A DNA stretch of 64,000 bases from Gordonibacter sp. Marseille-P4307 (GTDB lineage Bacteria; Actinomycetota; Coriobacteriia; Coriobacteriales; Eggerthellaceae): assembly GCF_900604965.1 (NCBI RefSeq), contig NZ_UWPD01000001.1, positions 496,001 to 560,000 on the forward strand, read 5' to 3'. The notes below the pieces were generated by a model. That model ran no database searches, was not told the origin of the DNA, and saw only the letters and a program-made list of their open reading frames with translations. Each line of letters opens with the position of its first letter. Position 1 is the first letter of the stretch. Of this stretch, positions 56,650-64,000 are shown in pieces. The position numbers were made by a program, and so were the translations under genes.

Positions 56650-57543
56650 ATGGAATTCGAACCTATTTGGGAGCTTCCCATTGCGCTGTACCTGTTCTTG
56701 GCCGGTTTGGGCGGCGGCGCGTTCATCACATCGGTGTTCATGAACTGGAAGAACCCCGACACTAAAAAGATCCAGCGCTTCGCTCACCTGGCCGCCCTCG
56801 TGTTCGTGGGCGTCGGCTTGGTGTTGCTGATGACCGATGCGAAGGCCGGCTTGTTCCATCCGTGGCGGTTCATCTTGCTGCTGGTGAACTTCGGCTCCGT
56901 CATGACCTGGGGCGTGGTGTTCCTCGCCGGCTTCATGGCGGTCGATCTGGCTGTAGTGGTTCTGGAGTGGACCAAGCGGGTGGTGCCGCGCTGGCTCGAG
57001 ATCGCGGGCTGTCTGTTCGCGGTGTGCGTGGGCATCTACACCGGCGCCTTGCTGGGCGTGCCCCATACGTTCCCGCTGTGGAACAGCGCGGTTCTTCCGC
57101 CCCTGTTCCTGGTCTCCGCCGTTTCGACGGGCGCTGCGGCGGTTCTGCTGTACGGCGTGCTAGCCGTACCCGAGGAATTCGAGCGCACCGGTTGGGTGAA
57201 GAAAGCTCACTACTTCTTGCCGATCGTCGAGATCGTGTTGGTCGCAGCGCTGCTTTTCATCACCTTCTACAACGGCGAGGCGGGTCGGAACTCGGCTATG
57301 TCGCTTCTGTGCGGTCGGTTCGCCGTGGTGTTCTGGCTGGGCTTTGTGCTTATCGGTCTTTTGGGTCCGATCGCGATCGAGACGGCGATGCTGTTCGTTG
57401 CGAAGCCCGAGTTCGAAGAGACTCCGACGGGCCGATACCTGCTTGCGGGCGGCAGCGTCGGTGTTCTTATCGGAGGGTTTCTGCTGCGTTACCTGGTGGT
57501 TATGGCGGCGCTTCCGGTCACGTTGGTCGTTCCGTTTATCTAG
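56650..57543 (+). CDS. NrfD/PsrC-like quinol membrane subunit
   Basis: 297 aa from ATG 56650 (GAGGTGA). About eight transmembrane helices; conserved N-terminal ELPIALYLFLAGLGGGAF and a middle GIYTGALLGVPHTFPLWNS are family features. Carries quinone oxidation/reduction for the complex. A G+C-rich terminator follows. Confidence 0.92.
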   Translation: MEFEPIWELPIALYLFLAGLGGGAFITSVFMNWKNPDTKKIQRFAHLAALVFVGVGLVLLMTDAKAGLFHPWRFILLLVNFGSVMTWGVVFLAGFMAVDLAVVVLEWTKRVVPRWLEIAGCLFAVCVGIYTGALLGVPHTFPLWNSAVLPPLFLVSAVSTGAAAVLLYGVLAVPEEFERTGWVKKAHYFLPIVEIVLVAALLFITFYNGEAGRNSAMSLLCGRFAVVFWLGFVLIGLLGPIAIETAMLFVAKPEFEETPTGRYLLAGGSVGVLIGGFLLRYLVVMAALPVTLVVPFI

Positions 57544-57567
57544 GTCGGAGTTCTCCCCTCTTCATGT

Positions 57568-57602
57568 CGGCGGCCTGCGTTCATCGCGGGCCGCCGTTTT
57601 TG
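57568..57602 (+). terminator. Terminator of the molybdoenzyme operon
   Basis: CGGCGGCC / GGCCGCCG stem with a TTTTT tail, 25 bp after the NrfD gene. Confidence 0.9.
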
Positions 57603-57646
57603 CTGCTGCGGTGTTTGCTACAATGGGCGCTTCGGGGGGAGGCTGA

Positions 57647-58918
57647 ATGGTCGAAATGAAAAGCCCGGCCGTCGCGTTCGTCGGCCGCCATAACTCGGGG
57701 AAAACAACCCTGATCGTCAAGCTTATCGAAGAGCTGGTTGCTCGCGGCGTCGATGTGGGCAGCGTGAAGCACCACAGTCATGCGGGCTTCGATATCGATA
57801 TCCCCGGCAAGGATTCGTACCGACATCGCCATGCGGGGGCTTCGGAGACGGTGATTGTCGCTCCCGGGCAGATGGCGTGCGTAAAAACGATCGAGGGGGA
57901 TCTCGATTGCTCCCGCATCGTGGCCAGTATGCCGGGGCACGACCTGGTTATCGTGGAGGGATACCGTAAAAGCGGTCTTCCCACTATCGAGATCATGAGA
58001 CAGGGCAACCCGGCCGATGTGAAGGCGGCTCGGGTCTTTGCGCAGGGCGCGCGCGAGGGATGGTCGCTCGATTCCGATTTCACGCAGATCGGGCGCCGGG
58101 TTTCGGATGCCGATCCCGGTCGAATCGATTATCTGGATGTTTCCGAGAAGCTGCCCGGATCGGCCACGGTGGCTATCGTAAGCGATATCCCGTGTGCACT
58201 CGAAGCCGCGCGTTTATACGGGATACCGTCGTTCGGGCTGGAATCCGTATCCGAGATCGCCGACTTTCTCGAACGGAGCTACGCCCGGCCGAAGGTGACG
58301 GTGGTGATCCAGGCGGGCGGGGAGAGCCGCCGTATGGGCACAAGCAAGGCCACGGTTTCCTTCGGGGGTCGTCCTTTGATATGCCGCCTGATAGACCGCG
58401 TCTCTTCGGTTGCCGACGAATTGGTGATCACCACCAACGAACCCGACAACCTCTCGTTTCTGCTTGAGGACTATCCGAAGCTGGCCATTCGGCTCGAGCG
58501 CGACGTGTGCGCCGCTCGCGGTGCGCTTCCCGGACTCTACACCGCCCTCGAGGTTGCATCCCATCCCTATGTAGCGGTGGTGGCCTGCGATATGATCTTT
58601 GCTTCGCCCCGTTTGATCGCAGCCGAGGTCGAGGCGCTCACGCGGTCGGGGGCCGATGCGGTGGTGCCCGTGAACAAGCACGGTTACGAGCCGTTCCATG
58701 CGCTTTACCGGAAAAGCGCCTGTCTGCCGGTGGTGAGGGAGGGCGTCGAAGCGGGCCAGCGCGCCGCCCAGTACGTTATGAGGCACGTGAACGTGCGCGA
58801 ATTCCCGCAAAGCGAGGTTCTGGCGGCCGAGCCCATGGGAGGCTGTTTCGTGAACGCGAACACGCCCGAAGAGCTGGCGTCGTTTGAAAGCTGGTATTTG
58901 GATGCCCAGCATCGATGA
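57647..58918 (+). CDS. MobB-MobA fusion (molybdenum cofactor guanylylation)
   Basis: 423 aa, ATG at 57647 with GGGGGGAGG. Residues 1-225 are MobB (P-loop GRHNSGKTTLIVKLIEEL, then KHHSHAGFDID). Residues about 235-423 are a MobA nucleotidyltransferase (QAGGESRRMGTSKA, ACDMIFASP, NKHGYEPFHALY). The protein makes MGD cofactor. The fusion order is MobB then MobA. It serves the neighbouring Mo/W enzymes. Confidence 0.92.
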   Translation: MVEMKSPAVAFVGRHNSGKTTLIVKLIEELVARGVDVGSVKHHSHAGFDIDIPGKDSYRHRHAGASETVIVAPGQMACVKTIEGDLDCSRIVASMPGHDLVIVEGYRKSGLPTIEIMRQGNPADVKAARVFAQGAREGWSLDSDFTQIGRRVSDADPGRIDYLDVSEKLPGSATVAIVSDIPCALEAARLYGIPSFGLESVSEIADFLERSYARPKVTVVIQAGGESRRMGTSKATVSFGGRPLICRLIDRVSSVADELVITTNEPDNLSFLLEDYPKLAIRLERDVCAARGALPGLYTALEVASHPYVAVVACDMIFASPRLIAAEVEALTRSGADAVVPVNKHGYEPFHALYRKSACLPVVREGVEAGQRAAQYVMRHVNVREFPQSEVLAAEPMGGCFVNANTPEELASFESWYLDAQHR

Positions 58919-60053
58919 TTTGGTCTCGGTTGCCGAGGCGTTCCAGAAAAGCCCCGTCTACATCGATCGCGATCGCTGCGTTGCCGTGCGCAACCGCAAT
59001 GCGTCGTGCCGTCGTTGCGTGGACGCTTGCCCCTGCGATGCGATCGAGGTCATGAACAACGAGATCACCCTCGATGTTCGGGCATGCAGCGCCTGCGGGG
59101 CGTGCACTGCGGTGTGCCCTACGGGTGCGCTGGTGCCCCTGCGCCCCTCCGACGACGATCTGTTCGATGCGTGCGTGCAGGCTGCGGGAGCGTCTGTGGG
59201 ACGTGCGGTCATCGCCTGTGCCCGCATCTCGTCTCGGCGGGAGGCCGATCCGACGCGGTATGCCGAGGTACCCTGCCTGGCCCGTGTTGACGAGAGCGTC
59301 CTCATGAGGCTGGCGGCCGAGGGCGTCCGAGAGATCGTTCTGGTCGATGGGGCTTGCGCGACCTGCCGTTATCGGGCCATCGATGAAGGCGTCAATATCA
59401 CGTGCGGGGCGTTCCAGCAGCTCGTCGGGGCCCAAGGGGCAGAAATTCCGATATCCCGCACGAGCGCCTTCCCGCACGATATGCTGATCGAGGATGCAAC
59501 GGGCCTGTTCGGAACGACGCGCCGAGATTTCTTCTCTGAAACCGCCCGATCGGCCCGCGATCTGGTGAGCACGGCCGCGAAGGCCGCGCTTGAAAGCGAG
59601 CTGGCAGACGCGAAGGAGCTTTCCATCGGCGCGCGCCTGCGGGCGGGCGAAAACGGTGCGCTTCCTACGTTCGAGATCCGCCGCCATGCCGATATCGTCA
59701 ACGCTATGGATGCGCTGGGGCAATCCGTTGTCGAGGAAGTGGTTGCGCGCGTATTCGCGACGGTCGAGATCGATGTGGAGAAGTGCAACGGGTGCGGTAT
59801 GTGCGCCGTATTCTGCCCGACGGCGGCCATCAAGCGCGACGAGCGCAAGAAGCCCTACACGAACCCCGAATACCTGGAGTTCTGGGCTTCCGAATGCATT
59901 CAGTGCAACCTATGCCAGGACGTGTGTTGGAAGAAGTGCCTGAAAGTCAGTCCGGTCGTTCCCACCAAGCAGCTGTTCAGCTTCGATCCGGTGGTGTTCG
60001 ATTTGCGGTCTTCCGCGGGCGCCTCCAAGCCGTTCGGCCTGGGTTCGAGCTAG
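58902..60053 (+). CDS. Polyferredoxin-like 4Fe-4S protein
   Basis: 383 aa from ATG 58902, overlapping the MobBA gene by 17 bp. N-terminal pair of clusters (CRRCVDACPCDAI, CSACGACTAVC), an internal segment with scattered Cys (VDGACATCRY), and C-terminal clusters CNGCGMCAVFC and CIQCNLCQDVCWKKC. No signal peptide, so cytoplasmic. The middle resembles a sulfur-carrier or cofactor-binding domain but I do not recognise it. Likely transfers electrons to or from the pterin enzymes. Confidence 0.8.
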   Translation: MPSIDDLVSVAEAFQKSPVYIDRDRCVAVRNRNASCRRCVDACPCDAIEVMNNEITLDVRACSACGACTAVCPTGALVPLRPSDDDLFDACVQAAGASVGRAVIACARISSRREADPTRYAEVPCLARVDESVLMRLAAEGVREIVLVDGACATCRYRAIDEGVNITCGAFQQLVGAQGAEIPISRTSAFPHDMLIEDATGLFGTTRRDFFSETARSARDLVSTAAKAALESELADAKELSIGARLRAGENGALPTFEIRRHADIVNAMDALGQSVVEEVVARVFATVEIDVEKCNGCGMCAVFCPTAAIKRDERKKPYTNPEYLEFWASECIQCNLCQDVCWKKCLKVSPVVPTKQLFSFDPVVFDLRSSAGASKPFGLGSS

Positions 60054-60116
60054 GATGCGGGGTCTTGCTTTCCGCTTGGCAGCGCCGTGCGGCTCTGCGG
60101 TAAGGGGCGGGTCGTA

Positions 60117-60122
60117 TATAAT
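60117..60122 (+). promoter_or_regulatory. TATAAT -10 upstream of small membrane-protein gene
   Basis: A perfect TATAAT lies 31 bp upstream of the start at 60153; the -35 is weak. Confidence 0.4.
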
Positions 60123-60152
60123 CGGTTGAACCAGACCGGCGAAAGGGCCCCC

Positions 60153-60539
60153 ATGACCGACGATACCCGCAGGCACATTACGGTAACTCCCGACGACGAG
60201 GAGGATTTCGTTATCCGAGCCGGGGTCTCCTCGATTCCAGCCGAGCCGTCGGCGGAAGCGGGCGTCCGCGCCGTTAACCGATCCGGGATTCAACCGACGC
60301 CGCCAGAGGATTCCCTGCCTGCTTCGCAGGAAACCACGGATCCCTCTGTGTTGCGGAATGCGTCGCCATCAAGTGATCCTGCATCCGAACAGGCTTTTGG
60401 TCGGGATGGGTACAAAGAAACCACGCTCGAGGACATCGAATCGGCCGGCGGGATGTCGAAGATGCAGGGCATCATCATCGCGCTGGCGGTGCTGGCGGTT
60501 CTCGGGTTCATTCTGTATTACAACGTGGCTATGCGCTAG
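60153..60539 (+). CDS. Small tail-anchored membrane protein, unknown
   Basis: 128 aa from ATG 60153 (AAAGGG). An acidic, Ser/Pro-rich N-terminus of about 100 residues is followed by one C-terminal transmembrane helix (IIIALAVLAVLGFILYYNVAMR). No known domain. In operon with the next membrane protein. Confidence 0.6.
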   Translation: MTDDTRRHITVTPDDEEDFVIRAGVSSIPAEPSAEAGVRAVNRSGIQPTPPEDSLPASQETTDPSVLRNASPSSDPASEQAFGRDGYKETTLEDIESAGGMSKMQGIIIALAVLAVLGFILYYNVAMR

Positions 60540-60565
60540 CGCCGCCGCTACGAGAAGGGCATCCC

Positions 60566-61762
60566 ATGAGCGAGAACGAACAGACCAGCTCCAGGCGATC
60601 CGAAGAGGCTTTCGCTTCGCACGGTGGCGCACAGGCCGTTCCATACGATGATCCCATTGGTTTGACCAGCGCATTTGCACCCATCGGAACCCCCGACGAC
60701 CCAGACGGGGGAGAGTTTTCCCAAAACGAGGAGAGGTCTCGCCCGGCTCGTCACGCCCGACGCGCGGCTTGCGGCGATGAGGGTGCATCCGACAACGAGG
60801 ATGTGCAGCCTTCCGATGCGGAAGCGCCCGATCGCCCGCTTGCTTACGAGGGGGACGTTCAGGAGGATTTCCGCGATCCGGTGGAAGCGCTGGAACCGGT
60901 TGCGGCAGCCCCCCTGCTGGTGGGGGATGACGGTTTGGCGGACAGATTCTCCGAAGAGGATCGCAAGGGCGCACGAAGGGGCAAGGCGGCCGACTTGCCG
61001 GCTCCCGCGAGGAAGAGCCGGCGCATACGCCGGCGCCTCATTGTGATCATCGTGCTGCTGATCGTGCTTCTGGGGGGCTTCGGCTATCTTGGATACACGC
61101 TGTTCAAAGATACGCAGAACGGCGCGGCCGAGCTCTCAGCCCTCCGCGCCAGCGTAACCGTTGCGGCAACCGGCGAAGACGTGTCCAAACCCTCCGTTCA
61201 GAAGACGACGGAGGTTCCACGTTTGCCTGCGGTTATCGGTTTGGAGAAATCAGAGGCCATCGAAAAGATAGGCCACGGTGCGACCGAGGTTAAATCCAGT
61301 GAGGCCGCTGATGCCGACAGCGTCATCAAAACCAATGTGACCTGCAGTCTTACTTCGGAACCGGCCGATCCCAAGACGGGTGTCCCGTCGGTGTATCTGG
61401 GGCTGGACGAGGACGGGAAGGTTGTTCAGGCGGGTTATTCCGCGTCGCCCACCGCACTCGGATTCGGCGATTTGAGCTTTTCCGACCTGGTGGTCAATGG
61501 GCATGCGATCGAGGGTGCGCTGAGGGAGGCGGGCCTTAAGGTGCAGGACGGCGCCGCCCTGCTTCCCGCCGATGCCTCCGAATACACCACGTATGCGGCT
61601 AACCAGACGACGGTGCAAAAGCAACAGTACGCCTTCGAAGGTACCGCCGATTCGTACGCATGGTCGGCAGTGCTCAGCTACGACTACAGTGCGGCCAACC
61701 TGTCCGGCGGCAACGTGAGCGACACCGTTCGCGTGCTGTATCTGTACATAGAGAAGGCATAG
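60566..61762 (+). CDS. Single-pass membrane protein with extracytoplasmic domain, unknown
   Basis: 398 aa. Acidic disordered N-terminus (1-150) with RKSRRIRRR before the helix IVIIVLLIVLLGGFGYLGYTL (about 155-178), then a 220-residue beta-rich outer domain (VIGLEKSEAIEKIGHGAT resembling a PASTA-like unit, then STYTTYAANQTTVQKQQYAFEGT). No catalytic motif. 26 bp after the small tail-anchored protein. Confidence 0.6.
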   Translation: MSENEQTSSRRSEEAFASHGGAQAVPYDDPIGLTSAFAPIGTPDDPDGGEFSQNEERSRPARHARRAACGDEGASDNEDVQPSDAEAPDRPLAYEGDVQEDFRDPVEALEPVAAAPLLVGDDGLADRFSEEDRKGARRGKAADLPAPARKSRRIRRRLIVIIVLLIVLLGGFGYLGYTLFKDTQNGAAELSALRASVTVAATGEDVSKPSVQKTTEVPRLPAVIGLEKSEAIEKIGHGATEVKSSEAADADSVIKTNVTCSLTSEPADPKTGVPSVYLGLDEDGKVVQAGYSASPTALGFGDLSFSDLVVNGHAIEGALREAGLKVQDGAALLPADASEYTTYAANQTTVQKQQYAFEGTADSYAWSAVLSYDYSAANLSGGNVSDTVRVLYLYIEKA

Positions 61763-61841
61763 CGCTTCGGGGTTCCAGCATGAGGTCTGCGCGTTTCTTC
61801 GCATACCGCCTGTCGGAGCGGCATGCGTTTGCGCAGAATTC

Positions 61842-61869
61842 TTGCAGATGTCAGGCGGTATGGTATGAT
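61842..61869 (+). promoter_or_regulatory. infC operon promoter
   Basis: TTGCAG, 16-bp spacer, TATGAT, about 100 bp upstream of the leader attenuator. Confidence 0.55.
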
Positions 61870-61969
61870 CTTCCAGGTACGTTACTGAAGAGAGGTCAAT
61901 TCCTCCACCTAGTTCGGCTGCAGGTCGATGGGTTGCTTGAATAGAGGTCGTTGCAGACAGCTTTCATTC

Positions 61970-62003
61970 GCCCGTTGCCTTCGCAGCGGGTTTCGTTTTT
62001 TTT
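61970..62003 (+). terminator. infC leader attenuator
   Basis: An 8-bp stem (CCCGTTGC / GCAGCGGG, CTTC loop) is followed by TTTCGTTTTTTTT and lies between the promoter and infC. Such attenuators are known in infC-rpmI-rplT leaders regulated by L20, but an alternative antiterminator was not traced here. Confidence 0.75.
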
Positions 62004-62040
62004 GCGGCGCGTAAGCGCAGGAAGTCAGGAGGTGAGCGCC

Positions 62041-62637
62041 ATAGCAGCTCAGGAGCCACGGCTCAATAGAGAGATCACCACGCGTGAGTGCCGTCTGATC
62101 GGCTACGACGGATCTCAGATGGGAATCTACGCCACGGTTCAGGCGCTTCGCATCGCCGAATCCGAAGGGTACGATCTGGTGGAGATCGCTCCGAATGCGG
62201 AACCTCCCGTATGCCGCATCATGGACTACGGAAAGTTCAAGTATGATCAGGCTATCAAGGCGAAGCAGGCTCGGAAGAACCAGAGCAGGATCGAAACCAA
62301 GGAGATGAAGTTCCGCCCGAAGATCGATGTGGGCGACTACACTACCAAGAAGAAGCACGTTTTGCGCTTCCTCGATGCCGGCGACAAGGTGAAGATCACG
62401 ATCATGTTCCGTGGCCGCGAGATGGCCCATCCCGAGCAGGGGCTTTCCATTCTGGAGCGCCTTGCCGAGGATCTGAAAGACATGGCCGTCATCGAATCTG
62501 CGCCGAAGATGGAAGGTCGCAACATGCACATGCTCATCGCTCCTTTGCCTTCCGCCGTGAAGAAAAAGAAGGAAGCGAAAGCGGGAAAGAACGAAAAGGT
62601 CGCCGAGGGCGATAGCACTGAAGGAAAGGACGAATAA
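62041..62637 (+). CDS. infC: Translation initiation factor IF-3
   Basis: 198 aa starting at ATA 62041, preceded by a strong SD AGGAGGTGA. The N-domain starts [17 protein letters not shown]; the linker is [15 protein letters not shown]; the C-domain contains [14 protein letters not shown] and [14 protein letters not shown]-3 genes commonly use rare AUU-type starts for autorepression, so ATA is plausible. An in-frame GTG at 62032 is possible but lies inside the SD. Confidence 0.88.
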   Translation: MAAQEPRLNREITTRECRLIGYDGSQMGIYATVQALRIAESEGYDLVEIAPNAEPPVCRIMDYGKFKYDQAIKAKQARKNQSRIETKEMKFRPKIDVGDYTTKKKHVLRFLDAGDKVKITIMFRGREMAHPEQGLSILERLAEDLKDMAVIESAPKMEGRNMHMLIAPLPSAVKKKKEAKAGKNEKVAEGDSTEGKDE

Positions 62638-62834
62638 TGCCTAAGATGAAAACCCATCGGGGTACTGCGAAGCGCTTCCGCGTGACCGGTTCCGGCAAGA
62701 TCATGCGTGCCAAGGCTTTCAAGAGCCACATCCTCACCAAGAAAAGCCCCAAGCGCAAGCGCAACTTCCGTCAGGAGACCGAGCTGTCTGCTGCCGACAA
62801 TCGCGTTGTCGCTCGTAACCTCGGCCTTCGCTAA
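62637..62834 (+). CDS. rpmI: 50S ribosomal protein L35
   Basis: 65 aa, beginning [20 protein letters not shown]. It overlaps infC by one base (TAATG). Confidence 0.97.
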   Translation: MPKMKTHRGTAKRFRVTGSGKIMRAKAFKSHILTKKSPKRKRNFRQETELSAADNRVVARNLGLR

Positions 62835-62853
62835 TCGATAAAGGAGAATCATC

Positions 62854-63207
62854 ATGCCTCGTGTAAAGCGCGCAGTTAACGCTCATAAGAAGCGCCGCAC
62901 AATCCTCGGCCGTGCGAAGGGTTACTACGGTGCCAAGTCCCGCTCCTACAAGAACGCGAAGCAGCAAGTCCAGCATTCGCTTCAGTACCAGTACCGCGAC
63001 CGCCGCAACAAGAAGCGCGAGATCCGCCGCCTGTGGATCACCCGCATCAATGCGGGCACCCGTGCAAACGGCATCGTGTACTCCCAGTTCATGAACGGTT
63101 TGAGGAAGGCCGGCATCGAGCTTGACCGCAAGGTCCTCTCCGATATGGCCATCAACGACGCTCCCGCGTTCGCTCAGCTGTGCGAGATCGCCAAGAAGGC
63201 CCTGTAA
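62854..63207 (+). CDS. rplT: 50S ribosomal protein L20
   Basis: 117 aa, [20 protein letters not shown], ending in the L20-type IAKKAL tail. SD AAGGAG. L20 is the usual autoregulator of this operon. Confidence 0.97.
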   Translation: MPRVKRAVNAHKKRRTILGRAKGYYGAKSRSYKNAKQQVQHSLQYQYRDRRNKKREIRRLWITRINAGTRANGIVYSQFMNGLRKAGIELDRKVLSDMAINDAPAFAQLCEIAKKAL

Positions 63208-63234
63208 TCGCTTCAAAGCGAAGCCTCGTGCACC

Positions 63235-63272
63235 AAGCCCCCGAAACTCTCAAAGGTTTCGGGGGCTTTCTC
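63235..63272 (+). terminator. Terminator of infC-rpmI-rplT
   Basis: AAGCCCCCGAAAC / GTTTCGGGGGCTT stem followed by TCTCGTTT. Confidence 0.92.
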
Positions 63273-63330
63273 GTTTGATTCTGCGGTCTGCGTCGTCCCG
63301 GCTGTCGAAACCATGTTGAAAAACCGAGGC

Positions 63331-63370
63331 TGGGTCGATTTCGTAACCGCCGGGTTACGAAATCGACCCA
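63331..63370. repeat. 18-bp perfect palindrome
   Basis: TGGGTCGATTTCGTAACC and its exact reverse complement around a GCCG loop. No T-tract follows, and the rplT operon terminator is already upstream. Its role is unknown. Confidence 0.7.
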
Positions 63371-63463
63371 TTCGCTATCGCATTTCTTTAATGCGTAAAA
63401 AATGCATCTGATCTGCGGCCATCAAATTGATATCAGAAATGTCGTGTTAATCTGACAGACAAA

Positions 63464-63696
63464 CAGGGGAGGTCCAATCCATGGCCGGAGAGGCCGATGG
63501 CCAAGCAGGCGCCTCCCCTGATGTCCTTTCGTTTCCGATCCTTTTCGCCTATGCGGTGAAAACGTGCGCTTTGGCGACGCCTTTTCGTCGCTAAAGCGCA
63601 CGGGAGTAGAATGATCAGGGTTAATGGGCGCTTTTCACAAGAGCGCCGGGAAGCGGCGGCGTCCCTCGGGGGCGCTTTCGATGAAGGGACGGTACC
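63464..63696 (+). promoter_or_regulatory. Structured leader upstream of ilvE
   Basis: Stems at 63464-63520 (CAGGGGAGG / CCTCCCCTG, branched), 63563-63602 (CGTGCGCTTT / AAAGCGCACG and inner GCGACG) and 63627-63647 (GGCGCT / AGCGCC). The last 40 bp can pair CGTCCCT (63660-63666) with AGGGACG (63685-63691), hiding the SD AAGGGA. AGTA at 63605-63608 and ATC in ATGATC recall T-box features, but a consensus T-box is not found. Confidence 0.5.
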
Positions 63697-64000
63697 ATGG
63701 CCGATATCCAAGAGGTCCAGTATATCTGGAAGAACGGCGAGATCATTCCCTGGGCGGAGGCTACGACGCACGTTCTTAGCCACTCGCTGCATTACGGATC
63801 GGGCGTGTTCGAGGGTATTCGCTGCTACGAAAACCCCGATACGCACAAAAGCTACGTGTTCCGCCTTCAGGACCATATGGAGCGCCTGGTTCGCAGCTGC
63901 AAGATCTCCATGATCGACCTTCCCTATACCGCCGAGCAGCTGGCGCAGGCGACAGTCGCGCTGATCAAGGCGAATAACCTGAAGAAGTGCTATATCCGGC
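63697..64000 (+). CDS. ilvE: Branched-chain aminotransferase (partial)
   Basis: ATG at 63697 (AAGGGA SD, sequestered in the proposed leader). The first 101 residues show YIWKNGEIIPWAEATTHVLSHSLHYGSGVFEGIRCY, typical of IlvE class IV PLP enzymes (residues about 9-43). The C-terminus lies beyond the window. Transaminates valine, leucine and isoleucine. Confidence 0.92.
   Translation, partial: MADIQEVQYIWKNGEIIPWAEATTHVLSHSLHYGSGVFEGIRCYENPDTHKSYVFRLQDHMERLVRSCKISMIDLPYTAEQLAQATVALIKANNLKKCYIR

Noticed and set aside
63605-63697. Calling the ilvE leader a T-box riboswitch outright
   Set aside because: An AGTA and ATC are present but the UGGNACC core is CGGTACC and no classical stem I was found; kept only as a structured leader candidate.

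Overview
The window is a contiguous origin-of-replication region from a moderately G+C-rich bacterium, most likely of the class Coriobacteriia (Eggerthellaceae or a close relative such as Slackia or Raoultibacter). This is inferred from the gene set: a GHKL-ATPase/wHTH gene co-transcribed with dnaA, the order dnaA-dnaN-recF-DUF721-gyrB-gyrA, a membrane-bound LuxR-type regulator next to molybdo/tungsto-enzyme genes, and a 4Fe-4S/NrfD/TorD respiratory cassette. No 16S rRNA is present, so the genus is not certain.

Layout. 1-5050: accessory edge with a partial secreted InlB-repeat-like protein, a cell-wall-binding-repeat (CWB2) gene of very high G+C bracketed by a 33-bp tRNA-Ser-type repeat, decayed surface-protein fragments and two tRNA-Ser genes. 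5029-9590: ABC ATPase, PrsA/SurA-type lipoprotein foldase, typA and a J-domain membrane protein. 9740-20580: the leftward replication block (tRNA-Ala, tRNA-Ile, gyrA, gyrB, DUF721/DciA-like, recF, dnaN, dnaA, GHKL protein). 20690-21235: AT-rich DnaA-box-bearing region, the probable oriC, where gene orientation switches. 21550-26730: the rightward block rpmH-rnpA-yidD-yidC-jag-rsmG-parA-parB. Six parS-type sites are spread over 10.1-33.0 kb. 26.8-46.2 kb: rlmN, ddl, a DnaQ-DinG helicase, membrane proteins, an odd M28 peptidase, a GNAT gene between pseudogene remnants, tRNA-Gly, gph, a phosphosugar mutase, an XRE regulator, an LCP protein, galE and an iron-dependent alcohol dehydrogenase. 46.3-60.1 kb: the metabolic highlight, with a membrane LuxR regulator, a NifU-N/IscU-like Fe-S protein, a YdhV-type AOR oxidoreductase divergent from a YdhY-type ferredoxin, then TorD chaperone, a PhsA/PsrA-like molybdoenzyme, its Fe-S and NrfD-type membrane subunits, a MobB-MobA fusion and a polyferredoxin. 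60.1-64 kb: two unknown membrane proteins, infC-rpmI-rplT with a leader attenuator and a probable AUA start, and the start of a branched-chain aminotransferase (ilvE) behind a structured leader.

How it fits together. ParA/ParB with clustered parS sites segregate the origin built by DnaA/DnaN/gyrase. The 46-60 kb block appears to be an anaerobic respiratory module: cofactor assembly (MobBA, TorD), electron-transfer ferredoxins and two pterin enzymes. A shared 17-bp dyad (TACCC-N7-GGGTA) in the luxR/nifU-like and ydhV/ydhY promoter regions suggests that the linked LuxR protein controls both. That regulon is the most interesting undescribed system I see here.
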